Below are positions 1-8,047 of a stretch of 19,005 nt of DNA, piece by piece. A model generated the notes under the pieces. That model saw nothing but the letters and a program-made list of their open reading frames with translations. It was not told the DNA's origin and made no database searches. The stretch comes from Candidatus Poseidoniales archaeon (GTDB taxonomy: Archaea > Thermoplasmatota > Poseidoniia > Poseidoniales > Poseidoniaceae): positions 1-19,005 of the forward strand of contig JAAXIR010000290.1 of assembly GCA_012270265.1 (NCBI GenBank). The letters are read 5' to 3'. A program made the position numbers and the translations under genes. Numbering within the stretch: the first letter of the stretch is position 1; each line of letters begins with the position of its first letter.

Positions 1-43
1 CGCGCAAAGCCATACTATGCAAGCTGTGATCGGTGAATCCTGA

Positions 44-2179
44 TCAGGAGAAAGCATAGATGAAGTCTCCAAGGAAGATGGGACGTCGAATGTTTTCAGC
101 TCCGCCCCACCAATGGTTGACATCTTCATGATTAAGGAGAGAGGAATGATTTACTTCACCATGAACGGACATGCTCCCAGTTGCTTCATCGACATTGACA
201 ATGATGGCTTTTGAAACGTATTCATAGCTCCACTGATAACCCCAATCTTCGTTGTAGGTCTCAACATACCGATAGGTTGAGAGTGGAACCGCGAGCATTT
301 CCTTTGGTCCCCAGTACTGGAACGCTTTGTGCTCGTACATTGCCTCAGAATAGGACCATGTCCATCGACCATTGTCTGGATCGTCCACAGGTGAGAGCAT
401 TAGTGTATCAGCCACAGCAGGTTGTGTCAAGTCGCTGATGTTGAACGTGGAAAGTCGTGTGCTTGACCAATCAAGACCCAATCCATCTTCCCCAGCAGGA
501 CCCATACCAATGGTTAGGAGCATATCATCGTGCAGTGGATGAATGTAGGTTGATACGCCTGGAACCTCGAGTTCACCAAGGATTATCGGAGTTGATGGGT
601 CCGACAAATCGATGGTCCAGAGCGGGTCAATTTGTTCGAATGTGACAAGATAAGCACGATCTTCAACAAATCGTGCTGACCAGATGCGTTCGCCTTCTGC
701 AATACCGTCGATGCGGCCATATTCAAGCAGGATTTGTTGATCTGTTTGAGGATCGACACCACGAACGAGTGTGATGACCGATGAGGACATCGGTTCAGGA
801 TCCTCCATCCACCATCGATTCCATTGGCCAACGGTTGTTGCAACGCGTAGAACACCTTCATGCTCAGAGAGGCTGAATTGATTCAGAATCTGTCCATCAA
901 TTCGTCCTGAACCGGTGTATGTTGTGACCCCTGGTACAGAAATGTCGAAGGTGTGAATGTTGGTCATATCATCGACCTCATCTTGGCCCCAGAACCACCA
1001 CCAGTCCCATGCGTTTTCGGTCAAAACCAGTGCATCTGTTGATGCATAAACGAGTGGGTGGTTGCTGAGGAGGTGATCCGATTCGTAATCGAATGTTGGT
1101 GAAAACAAATCAAGCGAGAGAATGTTGGTAAAACCACGACTGAATCCATCCATTGGTTTTGCAAAGTTTCCACAGCGTTCAGAACGCATGTCGTGCTCGA
1201 TGATTTGACCATCAATGCGTTGGTAGATTTTTGGAACAAGCTCTTCCAATGCAATGGACTCGAGAACTTCTTCGTTCGCCTGAATAGTCTCGTAAGCAAT
1301 CATCTCCCGGTAAGTTCTGCGTTGTGGATCGTCCCAATCCAGTTCGTAGTAAGCACTTGGCATGTTCAGCCAATTCGACAAACCAGGAATGTTCAACCAT
1401 GAGTGTGTGACGGCTCGAATGGATCCATCAATCTCCCGTGCATCGACATTGTATCCTTCCAAATAGAGTTCCTGAATCACCTCAGGGCTCGATCTGTCCG
1501 AGATGTTGTATGTGGTGTACTTGGTCAATGAATTGACTCTCCACTCACTGTAATCGCCACCCCAACGGAGGTATTCGTAGAGAGCGTCCTCTGAGTCGAT
1601 GCTCCAAGGATTGTAACTCGAGAGGACAATCAATCGATCTCCTCGCAACATCATTGAAATCGGCGAACCTTCGATGGAAGAGTTGCTTGCAAATTCGATT
1701 TCACCGTATTCTGGAACGCCCATAATCGACAGCGTTGAACCTTGTAGGGCATAGATGTAGTATCCATCCGTTTTGATGAAGTCCGCCTCATCAACGCCCT
1801 GTTCTTGGTTGTTGGTGCCACTGAAATCTTCACCCTGTATACGTGCTTGCGGTTGTGCGGCTCCTGCTGAAGCATCTCCATCCATCGCAGATTCTGCAAC
1901 CATCCCATCATCGAACATTCCCCAGCCGTAGTAGTATTGTTCCTCTACGGCTTGCAACAATTGCGTTCGGTATTCTTCTGCAATGCTCGCTTTCAAATCG
2001 TATTCCATATTCAAGCATGAGTTGAATTGAACCAGATGCGGTTGCGAAATGGTTCGACTTGTTTGGGTTCTCCAATCATCGGGTAATTCCGTGATCAGTT
2101 CATCATGCACATTCCCGATACATCCAGCAGTGAGCATCAAGAGAACAAGGCCCAAGGATGTAACAATCCTGTTGTTCAT
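44..2179 (-). CDS. Secreted beta-propeller domain lipoprotein, probably truncated at its C-terminus
   Basis: The 711-aa product starts with a lipoprotein signal: a basic n-region, a hydrophobic stretch and the lipobox LTAGC with Cys20, so it should be anchored outside the membrane. The motif EGVDEADFIKTDGYYIYAL (near residues 127-145) and repeated beta-strand blocks match the secreted beta-propeller family (PF09826 type). The function of that family is not established; a scaffold or binding role at the cell surface is inference. The ATG at 2177-2179 has a TATA-like TCATAA about 25 nt upstream. The frame ends with IFLGDFIYAFS then TGA at 44-46. In the family a similar motif continues into a last strand. 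Here the same frame past the TGA stays open to the window edge and reads SGFTDHSLHSMAL, which looks like that missing strand. The gene may therefore be nonsense-truncated. Family call is strong, intactness is uncertain. Confidence 0.85.
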   Translation of the reverse strand: MNNRIVTSLGLVLLMLTAGCIGNVHDELITELPDDWRTQTSRTISQPHLVQFNSCLNMEYDLKASIAEEYRTQLLQAVEEQYYYGWGMFDDGMVAESAMDGDASAGAAQPQARIQGEDFSGTNNQEQGVDEADFIKTDGYYIYALQGSTLSIMGVPEYGEIEFASNSSIEGSPISMMLRGDRLIVLSSYNPWSIDSEDALYEYLRWGGDYSEWRVNSLTKYTTYNISDRSSPEVIQELYLEGYNVDAREIDGSIRAVTHSWLNIPGLSNWLNMPSAYYELDWDDPQRRTYREMIAYETIQANEEVLESIALEELVPKIYQRIDGQIIEHDMRSERCGNFAKPMDGFSRGFTNILSLDLFSPTFDYESDHLLSNHPLVYASTDALVLTENAWDWWWFWGQDEVDDMTNIHTFDISVPGVTTYTGSGRIDGQILNQFSLSEHEGVLRVATTVGQWNRWWMEDPEPMSSSVITLVRGVDPQTDQQILLEYGRIDGIAEGERIWSARFVEDRAYLVTFEQIDPLWTIDLSDPSTPIILGELEVPGVSTYIHPLHDDMLLTIGMGPAGEDGLGLDWSSTRLSTFNISDLTQPAVADTLMLSPVDDPDNGRWTWSYSEAMYEHKAFQYWGPKEMLAVPLSTYRYVETYNEDWGYQWSYEYVSKAIIVNVDEATGSMSVHGEVNHSSLLNHEDVNHWWGGAENIRRPIFLGDFIYAFS

Positions 2180-2201
2180 GATTATGTGTTGTGTTTCGCG
2201 G

Positions 2202-2207
2202 TTATGA
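2202..2207 (-). promoter_or_regulatory. TATA-like box for the beta-propeller lipoprotein
   Basis: On the minus strand this reads TCATAA, centred about 25 nt upstream of the ATG at 2179. That is the spacing expected for an archaeal leaderless transcript. The match to a TATA box is modest. Confidence 0.35.
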
Positions 2208-2243
2208 ACCAGTTGGTCAGTTGTTCACAGTACGCTCGGACAG

Positions 2244-2251
2244 GATTATTT
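2244..2251 (+). promoter_or_regulatory. TATA-like box for the CYTH gene
   Basis: GATTATTT is centred about 26 nt upstream of the ATG at 2274, consistent with a transcript starting at or next to the start codon. No Shine-Dalgarno sequence is seen. It lies back to back with the minus-strand box near 2204 in a 94-bp divergent spacer. Confidence 0.4.
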
Positions 2252-2273
2252 GGTGCAAGCCTAAGGGCGACTC

Positions 2274-2852
2274 ATGCCAGAAAATGTCGAAATCGAGCGA
2301 CGTTTTCTTATTGATGGGCGATTTGAGCGACCATGGGTTCATGAAGCAACTGAATGCATTGAAATCAAACAATGGTATCTTGATCAGAAAGGAATCAACG
2401 TATCTTCAGAGCATGGTGCAGTGAGGTACAAGAACGAGCAATTGGTATCTGGGTTGTCTCAGGAAGTCTGCAGAGCGCTTCTTGAAGAGCCGGACTGGAT
2501 GGTCAGGATTCGAAAATTTAATTCCTCTTTTTTTCTAACACTCAAAGGATCCAGAACAGGGGCTGCTGCGGCTGAATTTGAATGGGAAATCTCACGCAAT
2601 ATCGAAGAATCCATCGTTGTTGATTCGCAATATCCCTCCATCGAAAAGAAACGCTACCTTTGGACAAACACCGACGGATTTGTTTGGGAAATTGATGAGT
2701 TCGAAAACAATCTTGCAGGACTGATCATTGCTGAAGTCGAACTTGAAGATGAAGATGCTACCGTTGAAATCCCATCTTGGGCAGGAATGGAATTGACCTA
2801 TTTACGTGGCTGGTCAAATGCTTCATTGGCTCGAATGCTCACTCGTCAGTAA
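2274..2852 (+). CDS. CYTH-domain protein (triphosphate tunnel metalloenzyme family)
   Basis: The 192-aa protein has the CYTH layout. An N-terminal EIERRF (the ExExK signature with Arg10 in the Lys place) is followed by VRIRK (residues 77-81), LTLKG (89-92, Lys91), EFEWEI (101-106), WEIDEF (138-143) and AEVELE (153-158). These alternating acidic and basic strands line the tunnel that binds triphosphate and divalent metal in this family, whose members hydrolyse inorganic or thiamine triphosphate or act as class IV adenylate cyclases. Which substrate is used cannot be told from sequence. Between the first strand block and VRIRK there is a long stretch (about residues 40-75, with an SQEVCRALLEEPDW helix-like part) that looks like an insertion compared with compact bacterial members. 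The 3' end overlaps the convergent aminotransferase gene by 7 bp. A cytoplasmic location is likely. Confidence 0.8.
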   Translation: MPENVEIERRFLIDGRFERPWVHEATECIEIKQWYLDQKGINVSSEHGAVRYKNEQLVSGLSQEVCRALLEEPDWMVRIRKFNSSFFLTLKGSRTGAAAAEFEWEISRNIEESIVVDSQYPSIEKKRYLWTNTDGFVWEIDEFENNLAGLIIAEVELEDEDATVEIPSWAGMELTYLRGWSNASLARMLTRQ

Positions 2853-3943
2853 CTGTTGATGGCCTCAACGATGCGTTCCAATTCAACATCAGTTAGTCCG
2901 TGATGGACTGGTATAGAGACGAGTTGTTCAGAAAGCTGTGATGTAACTGAGAATTCATCGTTCGCTTGGTGATGATCCTTGTACACTGGATGCCGGTGAC
3001 AAGGTACAGGGTAAATCCGACGTGCATCGATGTCATGGGTAGCCATGTGTTGGAGAAATGTTTCAATATTCTCTGTTTGCAGACAATACTGATGCCATGC
3101 ATGTTGAGAGTCTGGGCGGACTTGAGGCGCATGCAATTTTGGATGTGAACCAACCGTCTCGCTGAGCATTGCAGCATTGGAACGGCGACGAGCAAGCCAA
3201 TCGTCAAGATGCTTCAACTGCACACGACCAATGGCTGCGAATACTTCTGACATTCGCATGTTGGTTCCAACTTCTTGAGACTGCAGCGAACCATCTCGGC
3301 CATGGTCAACGATGGATTTGATTCTGGCTCCAATCTTCGGGTCAGCGGACGTAATCATTCCTCCTTCTCCTCCAACGGCTACGTTCTTGGAAGGGAAGAA
3401 CGAGAAGCAAGAAATGGTTCCAAGCGCACCAGCCATGGCTGAACCTCCATTGTAAAGAATGGACGCACCGTGGGCTTGTGCAGCATCTTCAATCAGGGCA
3501 AGATTGTGTTCCTTGCACAAATCGATGAGTTCAGTTCCATAACACTGACCGAACAAATGGACGCCAATGACGCCCTTTGTCTTCGAAGTGATGCGCTGCT
3601 TCACATCTTCAACATCGAGGCACCAATAATCAGGCTCAACTTCAGCAAATATGGGTGTTGCCCCAGTCATGGAAACTGACGTTGCTGTAGCGATAAATGT
3701 CAACGAGGGAACAATTACTTCGTCACCTGGTCCAATCCCAAGGAGCCGAAGTGCGGCAATAAGGGCGCCAGAACCGCTGTTGCATGGAGATGCGAATTCA
3801 ACACCACAATACTTGGCAAACTCTTCGGCGAAGGCACGACCTTGTGGCCCTTTGACCCAACGGCCAGAATCCAGTGTATTGATGGCAGCCTCACGCATTT
3901 CGTCTGTCCACGAAGGTCGAGCCAGCGGAATACGTTCAGGCAT
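2846..3943 (-). CDS. DegT/DnrJ/EryC1/StrS-family PLP aminotransferase
   Basis: The 365-aa product matches sugar aminotransferases that convert nucleotide-linked keto-sugars to amino-sugars with PLP. Visible features are the N-terminal IPLARPSW, the substrate/PLP loop NSGSGAL (55-61), the conserved EDAAQAHGA (152-160, Asp153 contacting the PLP pyridine nitrogen) and FFPSKNVAVGGEGG, with Lys186 as the Schiff-base lysine. The frame stays open upstream to 4054, but MPERIPLARP at 3943 fits family starts, and the longer form would run deeper into the divergent ATPase gene. No other sugar-modification gene is in view, so the substrate (surface glycan, N-glycan or lipid sugar) is unknown. The spacer to the divergent gene shows no clear TATA box. 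The 3' end overlaps the CYTH gene by 7 bp in convergent orientation. Confidence 0.9.
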   Translation of the reverse strand: MPERIPLARPSWTDEMREAAINTLDSGRWVKGPQGRAFAEEFAKYCGVEFASPCNSGSGALIAALRLLGIGPGDEVIVPSLTFIATATSVSMTGATPIFAEVEPDYWCLDVEDVKQRITSKTKGVIGVHLFGQCYGTELIDLCKEHNLALIEDAAQAHGASILYNGGSAMAGALGTISCFSFFPSKNVAVGGEGGMITSADPKIGARIKSIVDHGRDGSLQSQEVGTNMRMSEVFAAIGRVQLKHLDDWLARRRSNAAMLSETVGSHPKLHAPQVRPDSQHAWHQYCLQTENIETFLQHMATHDIDARRIYPVPCHRHPVYKDHHQANDEFSVTSQLSEQLVSIPVHHGLTDVELERIVEAINSY

Positions 3944-4033
3944 GTTTCGGCGAACGAATCGACCTTCAAGAGCATGCGCTTTGACCCATCTGCGCGTCGC
4001 GTACTTCAAGACCTCAAGCACCTCTGCTCGGTT

Positions 4034-6415
4034 ATGGTGTCTGATGAAGAGCAACCCTCTCCATCGGAATTTGCCTCATTGGTCAACGATATTCTTGACC
4101 CGACTGTTTCGGCTGGCCCAAAGAAGAAATTCAAACCGAAAGGCCTCTTTCTCGGAGAACGTCGAGACTCAAGTGAACCAATCGATATTCCTGCAACAGT
4201 CCTCGCCCGGCATGCAGCTATGCTCGGTTCGACCGGTTCTGGAAAAACGGTCATGGCCAAGGCATTGATTGAAGAAGCGGCCCTTGCCGGCATTCCATCC
4301 CTCATCATTGACCCACAAGGCGATCTTGCTCGCCTTGCTCTCGGTATTGATGAATCTGAACTTCTGGAGCGAGATGGAGATGTTGATCGAAAGCGTAAGT
4401 TGCTCGAAAACAGTGAGGTGAGGATTTGGACACCACTGCGAAGCAAAGGGCTGCCTCTTTGCATTGACCCATTCCGAGCACCACCTGCAGACCTTGACCC
4501 AGAAGAAGCCATCACAGCATGGGACATGGTCGCAGCTGGATTCACGAGCCTTGCAGGATACGATGTTGAGAAGGCTCAAGGTAAAGTTGTCAAACCATTC
4601 CTGTACGAGATACTCGTTGAAGGAACACGCTGCGGTTTGGATGTTGGTGACTTCCAATCCTTGGCTCGCGTGGTTCGGGAACCGCATCATGAATTTACGC
4701 GCTTCCTCTATCCTCACTGTTTCATTGAGGACGATGAGGGAGAGAAACCTGATGTTCCAAGTTGGGACGAGGTTATGTTCGAACACCGACTGACAGATTT
4801 TGAAGAACGGCTACCGAAAACCACTCGCAACGATTTAGCTCGACGACTCGCAGCCTTTTCCAGCGGTGTCAATCAACTCCTCTTTTCCAATGGTGTTCCA
4901 ATTGACATTGATTCCTTTGTCGAACCAGCCATTCCAGGAAAGATTCCACTCAACATCGTTTACTTGAACACCATTCAAGACGAGGCACAAAAGCAGTATT
5001 TCGTCCAAGAATTGTCTCGTGAATTGTACGATTGGATGTTAACGCAACAACCGGCTGATGGTGAACTGAAACTGCTTTTCTTCATGGATGAGGTTGCACC
5101 ATATCTTCCTCCACACCCCCGCAATCCTCCAGCAAAAGATCTCATCAAACTCATCTTCAAACAGGCTCGAAAATACGGTGTTGCGTGTGTTTTAGCGACA
5201 CAGAACGTTTCCGATGTTGATTACAAGATTCTCGCTCAAGCCAATACAACCTTCATTGGACGATTCACTCAGCCGCAAGATGTTGAGAAGGTTCGCCACC
5301 TTCTCAAGGAGAGTGGAGGAGACCAAGATTTGGTTGGACAATTACCGACACTAGGTCCAGGACAATTCCAAATGGTTGCGCCCGACGTCGACCCGGCACC
5401 AGTTCCGATTCAATGTCGATGGTTGTACACCGATCACGGTGCTCCGCTCAATGAAGATCAAGTTGAGGACATCATTTCTGCCGAGATACGGGCTTGGGCA
5501 AAGTCGCGTTCAGCTGGACGAAAAGGCCGAGGAACGGGAGCAGCACATGCAGCCAGTCGAGGATCAACTTGGTCCAATGGGAACGAGGAAGATAATTCCG
5601 AGAGCATTGTAGAAACAGCACGAATTCAGGCCATTGGTGGGATGACTGCAGCCAGTCGCGGCATCGTGGATGAGTCTGGATTTGAAGTGCGCCTCATGGG
5701 TGGGCTATCCGTTCTCAAAGACGGACGAGATCCATTGTATACGATGCAAGCTGCGGTCAACGGCGCTTCAGTGATTGCTCTCGCTTGGGCGTTTGTAGCC
5801 TTACTCGAAGCATGGCGTATTGGCGATATTGGATGGTTTGGACTCGCCTCAAGCGGCATCATTACGCTTACAGTGGGCCTGTTTATTTCACTCGAATTGA
5901 TACTTTCACACGATCTAATTCTCCTCCGAAAATTGGCAAAGTTTGCACGTTTGTTCCAATTGTTCTTGGTTGCATGGATTTGGACCATTTTCTGTTGGTC
6001 TACATGGGGTTCGCTCGATCTCATGGGATTGGACCCTCTTCTCGAAGTGGTTGTTGTTTGGGTGACCATCTTCACAGGTATCGATTTCATCAATCGGTTC
6101 CGTCTTGGAAAGATTCGTTGGAACGGAGGAAGCGCACTTGACAAAGTCGTCGGATTAACAGCGATACTAACCGACTCTCAGATGTCAGAAATGCGTGCAA
6201 ATTCAACGCAAATTCTCGGAGTGTTTCGGTGGATTCTCCATGGTTTAACCGTGGTTTGGTTGTCGATTCTTATCACGTTTGCAACTCCATTTGAAAGCGC
6301 ACCAAACTGGCTTGATGAGATGTCAAATATTCATTTGTGGCTCGCATCATTGTATGCATTGATCTTCTTCAGTGAGGGTTGGTTGCGTATGCGCAAGCGA
6401 TACGTTGAGCAATGA
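4034..6415 (+). CDS. HerA/DUF853-like P-loop ATPase with a C-terminal multi-helix membrane domain
   Basis: With the ATG at 4034 the protein has 793 aa; an upstream in-frame ATG at 3974 would add 20 residues and leave only a 30-bp divergent spacer. Walker A is GSTGSGKT (65-72), followed by PSLIIDPQGDLARL. Walker B is LLFFMDE (347-353), followed by RKYGVACVLATQNVSDVDYK and ARFTQPQDVEKV-like HerA/FtsK-superfamily motifs. HerA-type ATPases are hexameric DNA translocases or motors, often paired with NurA nuclease, which is not seen here. After a Gly/Ser/Asn-rich linker (nt about 5509-5613), nt about 5760-6390 encode roughly six hydrophobic helices. That is unexpected for soluble HerA and suggests a membrane-tethered motor. 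It shares an ATGA stop/start overlap with the next gene, so the two are probably co-transcribed and translationally coupled. The DNA substrate and biological role are unknown. Confidence 0.8.
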   Translation: MVSDEEQPSPSEFASLVNDILDPTVSAGPKKKFKPKGLFLGERRDSSEPIDIPATVLARHAAMLGSTGSGKTVMAKALIEEAALAGIPSLIIDPQGDLARLALGIDESELLERDGDVDRKRKLLENSEVRIWTPLRSKGLPLCIDPFRAPPADLDPEEAITAWDMVAAGFTSLAGYDVEKAQGKVVKPFLYEILVEGTRCGLDVGDFQSLARVVREPHHEFTRFLYPHCFIEDDEGEKPDVPSWDEVMFEHRLTDFEERLPKTTRNDLARRLAAFSSGVNQLLFSNGVPIDIDSFVEPAIPGKIPLNIVYLNTIQDEAQKQYFVQELSRELYDWMLTQQPADGELKLLFFMDEVAPYLPPHPRNPPAKDLIKLIFKQARKYGVACVLATQNVSDVDYKILAQANTTFIGRFTQPQDVEKVRHLLKESGGDQDLVGQLPTLGPGQFQMVAPDVDPAPVPIQCRWLYTDHGAPLNEDQVEDIISAEIRAWAKSRSAGRKGRGTGAAHAASRGSTWSNGNEEDNSESIVETARIQAIGGMTAASRGIVDESGFEVRLMGGLSVLKDGRDPLYTMQAAVNGASVIALAWAFVALLEAWRIGDIGWFGLASSGIITLTVGLFISLELILSHDLILLRKLAKFARLFQLFLVAWIWTIFCWSTWGSLDLMGLDPLLEVVVVWVTIFTGIDFINRFRLGKIRWNGGSALDKVVGLTAILTDSQMSEMRANSTQILGVFRWILHGLTVVWLSILITFATPFESAPNWLDEMSNIHLWLASLYALIFFSEGWLRMRKRYVEQ

Positions 6416-7119
6416 ACCCTCATAACTACTCACACCATCGCCTTTGCATGGAAGACCAGTCGTTTGTCCCTCTTTCATGGACCGAAGTCCCATTGGAAGA
6501 AATGCATCTCCGTTCAAAGGAATTGTTGGAGGTAATGCACAAGCGTCGAACGACTCGACATTTTTCCACACGAGAGGTCCCAAAAGAGTTGATTGAGAGG
6601 GCTATATTGTGTGGTGGAACTGCGCCAAGTGGCGCCCACCTCCAACCATGGACCTTCGTAGCTATATCATCCCAAGAATTGAAACAAAAGATTCGAGAAG
6701 CAGCCGAAGCTGAAGAACGGAAAACCTACCAAGATCGAATGCCCGATGCTTGGAGGGAAGTGCTTCAACCTCTTGGAACGGATGCCGTCAAAGAGCATCT
6801 TACAGATGCACCATGGGTTGTGGTTCTCTTCCGTCAATCCAAACGGTTGCGACCGAATGGAGAATGGGGGCCAACCTACTACAGCAGTGAAAGTTGCGGT
6901 ATTGCAGCAGGCATGTTCATTCACGCCATCCACAACATGGGCCTGGTGACATTGACACACACACCTTCTCCGATGGGATTTTTACGAGACATTCTCAACC
7001 GGCCTGATCATGAACATGCTATGCTTGTACTGCCTGTGGGATATCCAGCAGACGATGCGGAAGTTCCTGATTTGGAACGAAAGTCACTGGATGAGATATC
7101 CATCTTTTTCGAAGCGTGA
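6412..7119 (+). CDS. Iodotyrosine deiodinase-like flavoprotein (nitroreductase superfamily)
   Basis: The 235-aa protein follows iodotyrosine deiodinase (IYD) rather than a generic nitroreductase. Shared motifs are RRTTRHFS (45-52, FMN phosphate site), GTAPSGAHLQPWTFV (69-83), KIREAAEAEE, YYSSESCGIAAGMF, NMGLVTLTHTP (175-185), RPDHE and LPVGYPADDAEVPDLERKSLD. From memory of human IYD, the lid residues that grip the substrate zwitterion (Glu157, Tyr161, Lys182) line up with Glu102, Tyr106 and Lys127 at the same spacing. IYD uses FMN to remove halide reductively from halotyrosines, so that chemistry is predicted but unproven. No transmembrane segment is present, unlike animal IYD. The ATG overlaps the ATPase stop (ATGA); a second ATG at 6448 is an alternative start nearer the conserved part. 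It converges on the membrane-protein gene with no gap. Confidence 0.85.
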   Translation: MNPHNYSHHRLCMEDQSFVPLSWTEVPLEEMHLRSKELLEVMHKRRTTRHFSTREVPKELIERAILCGGTAPSGAHLQPWTFVAISSQELKQKIREAAEAEERKTYQDRMPDAWREVLQPLGTDAVKEHLTDAPWVVVLFRQSKRLRPNGEWGPTYYSSESCGIAAGMFIHAIHNMGLVTLTHTPSPMGFLRDILNRPDHEHAMLVLPVGYPADDAEVPDLERKSLDEISIFFEA

Positions 7120-7881
7120 TTACTTGCGAAGACCGCCTCTGGCCCATTGGGTATCGACTTCTAATTCAGGGTGATAATGCGCTCTGCGCACGGCTTGTCG
7201 TTGCTGCCGTACTTCATTCGTTGCAATGTCATCTGGATTGTTTCGCTTCTTGTGCCAACGTTGGACAAGAAGGCTGACGATGACGCTTGGAATGACGAGC
7301 AGCGGCGCTAGTGAAGACTCCAAATTGAGATATTCCATCGGCAAATCAAGAATGATGCAAGCGCCTACGTAGAGACCAATTGAAGCAAGCAACGCTGCAA
7401 CAATAGGAGGTAGGATGTGACGGAAGGACATGCCTACGAAGAAGGCTATGATCGCTGTAATCCCTGGAAGCAATTCTCCTCGCTCAGGATTGATGCCGTA
7501 ATTCTTCAACAACTGGATTCCATTGGATATGACGATGAATACGAATCCAGTAGCGAGCAGACGGATGGACATGGACGTAATCATGACGGCGATGATGGCG
7601 AATCCCATAGCAGCAAAGAGTTGGAAACGGTCGAGCGAAATTGCCAACCCAAGGTCGAGTACGTACGGATAGAGCGTGCTGGCTGAGAGGTATCCGATGG
7701 CGGCACCAGCAATGGCTGTGATCAAACTAAGTCGGCGATAGCCCTGAACGAACAGATAGAGCGAGAGTATGATAATCGGAATGGCCGTAACGTATCCGCC
7801 TTCAACGATTTGAGCGATAACCGTATCACGGATGTCATCGACGTTCGGTGCCTCATCTGTCATGGCTAACAAACTATCCAT
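7120..7881 (-). CDS. Seven-helix integral membrane protein of unknown function
   Basis: The 253-aa product has about seven hydrophobic segments (roughly residues 30-47, 51-68, 86-103, 107-124, 138-154, 157-178 and 189-206), some with small-residue GxxxG-like packing such as AIAGAAIG. A basic hydrophilic tail of about 45 residues (QRWHKKRNN through QQRQAVRRAH) is probably cytoplasmic. The overall layout recalls TMEM198/DUF4203-like proteins, but I do not recognise it firmly and assign no function. The ATG at 7881 is the longer choice; an in-frame ATG at 7863 (MTDEAP) is the alternative. No convincing TATA box precedes either. The tRNA-Leu gene ends only 32 bp upstream on the same strand, so the gene may be transcribed from the tRNA promoter. 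Confidence 0.65.
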   Translation of the reverse strand: MDSLLAMTDEAPNVDDIRDTVIAQIVEGGYVTAIPIIILSLYLFVQGYRRLSLITAIAGAAIGYLSASTLYPYVLDLGLAISLDRFQLFAAMGFAIIAVMITSMSIRLLATGFVFIVISNGIQLLKNYGINPERGELLPGITAIIAFFVGMSFRHILPPIVAALLASIGLYVGACIILDLPMEYLNLESSLAPLLVIPSVIVSLLVQRWHKKRNNPDDIATNEVRQQRQAVRRAHYHPELEVDTQWARGGLRK

Positions 7882-7916
7882 GACAATCGAGATTGTGAAC
7901 TTGTTGGAAGAAGTGG

Positions 7917-8000
7917 TGCAGAGGGCAGGATTCGAACCTGCGAACCGTTACGGACTGGGACCTCATCCCAGCGCCTTTGACCAAGCTGGGCGACCCCTGC
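7917..8000 (-). tRNA. tRNA-Leu (anticodon GAG)
   Basis: On the minus strand the acceptor GCAGGGG pairs with CCTCTGC (one G-U). The D-arm stem is GCC/GGC with GG in the loop. The anticodon stem CTGGG/CCCAG encloses the loop ATGAGGT, giving anticodon GAG. A long variable arm (around CCGTAACGG) marks a class II tRNA, and the T-arm is GCAGG-TTCGAAT-CCTGC. The discriminator is A73, typical for leucine tRNAs. The next three bases (7914-7916) are CCA, so the 3' end is encoded. No intron is seen. A TATA-like block lies about 25-27 nt upstream of the 5' end. Confidence 0.96.
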
Positions 8001-8024
8001 AGCAAACTTAACGGCCACACTCGC

Positions 8025-8040
8025 GTATATCAACGCGTTG
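8025..8040 (-). promoter_or_regulatory. tRNA-Leu promoter (TATA box plus upstream element)
   Basis: On the minus strand this reads CAACGCGTTGATATAC. The TATA-like GATATAC is centred about 26-28 nt before the mature tRNA 5' end, so transcription should begin within a few bases of it. The block CGCGTTGA-W-ATAC is repeated in front of the tRNA-Cys gene at the same distance. Confidence 0.6.
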
Positions 8041-8047
8041 TTTGAGA

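Noticed and set aside
41..46. TGA at 44-46 as a selenocysteine codon
   Set aside because: No Cys/Sec-type motif surrounds it, and the region where an archaeal SECIS would lie is outside the window.
2527..2536. T-run resembling an archaeal terminator
   Set aside because: It lies in the middle of the CYTH coding region and encodes normal Phe codons.
3944..4054. N-terminal extension of the DegT-family aminotransferase to 4054
   Set aside because: The open frame continues, but family proteins start at the MPERIPLARP-like segment, and the extension would run into the divergent ATPase gene.
3651..4268. 205-aa plus-strand frame over the aminotransferase/ATPase junction
   Set aside because: It is antisense to the aminotransferase and out of frame with the ATPase, with no recognisable motif.
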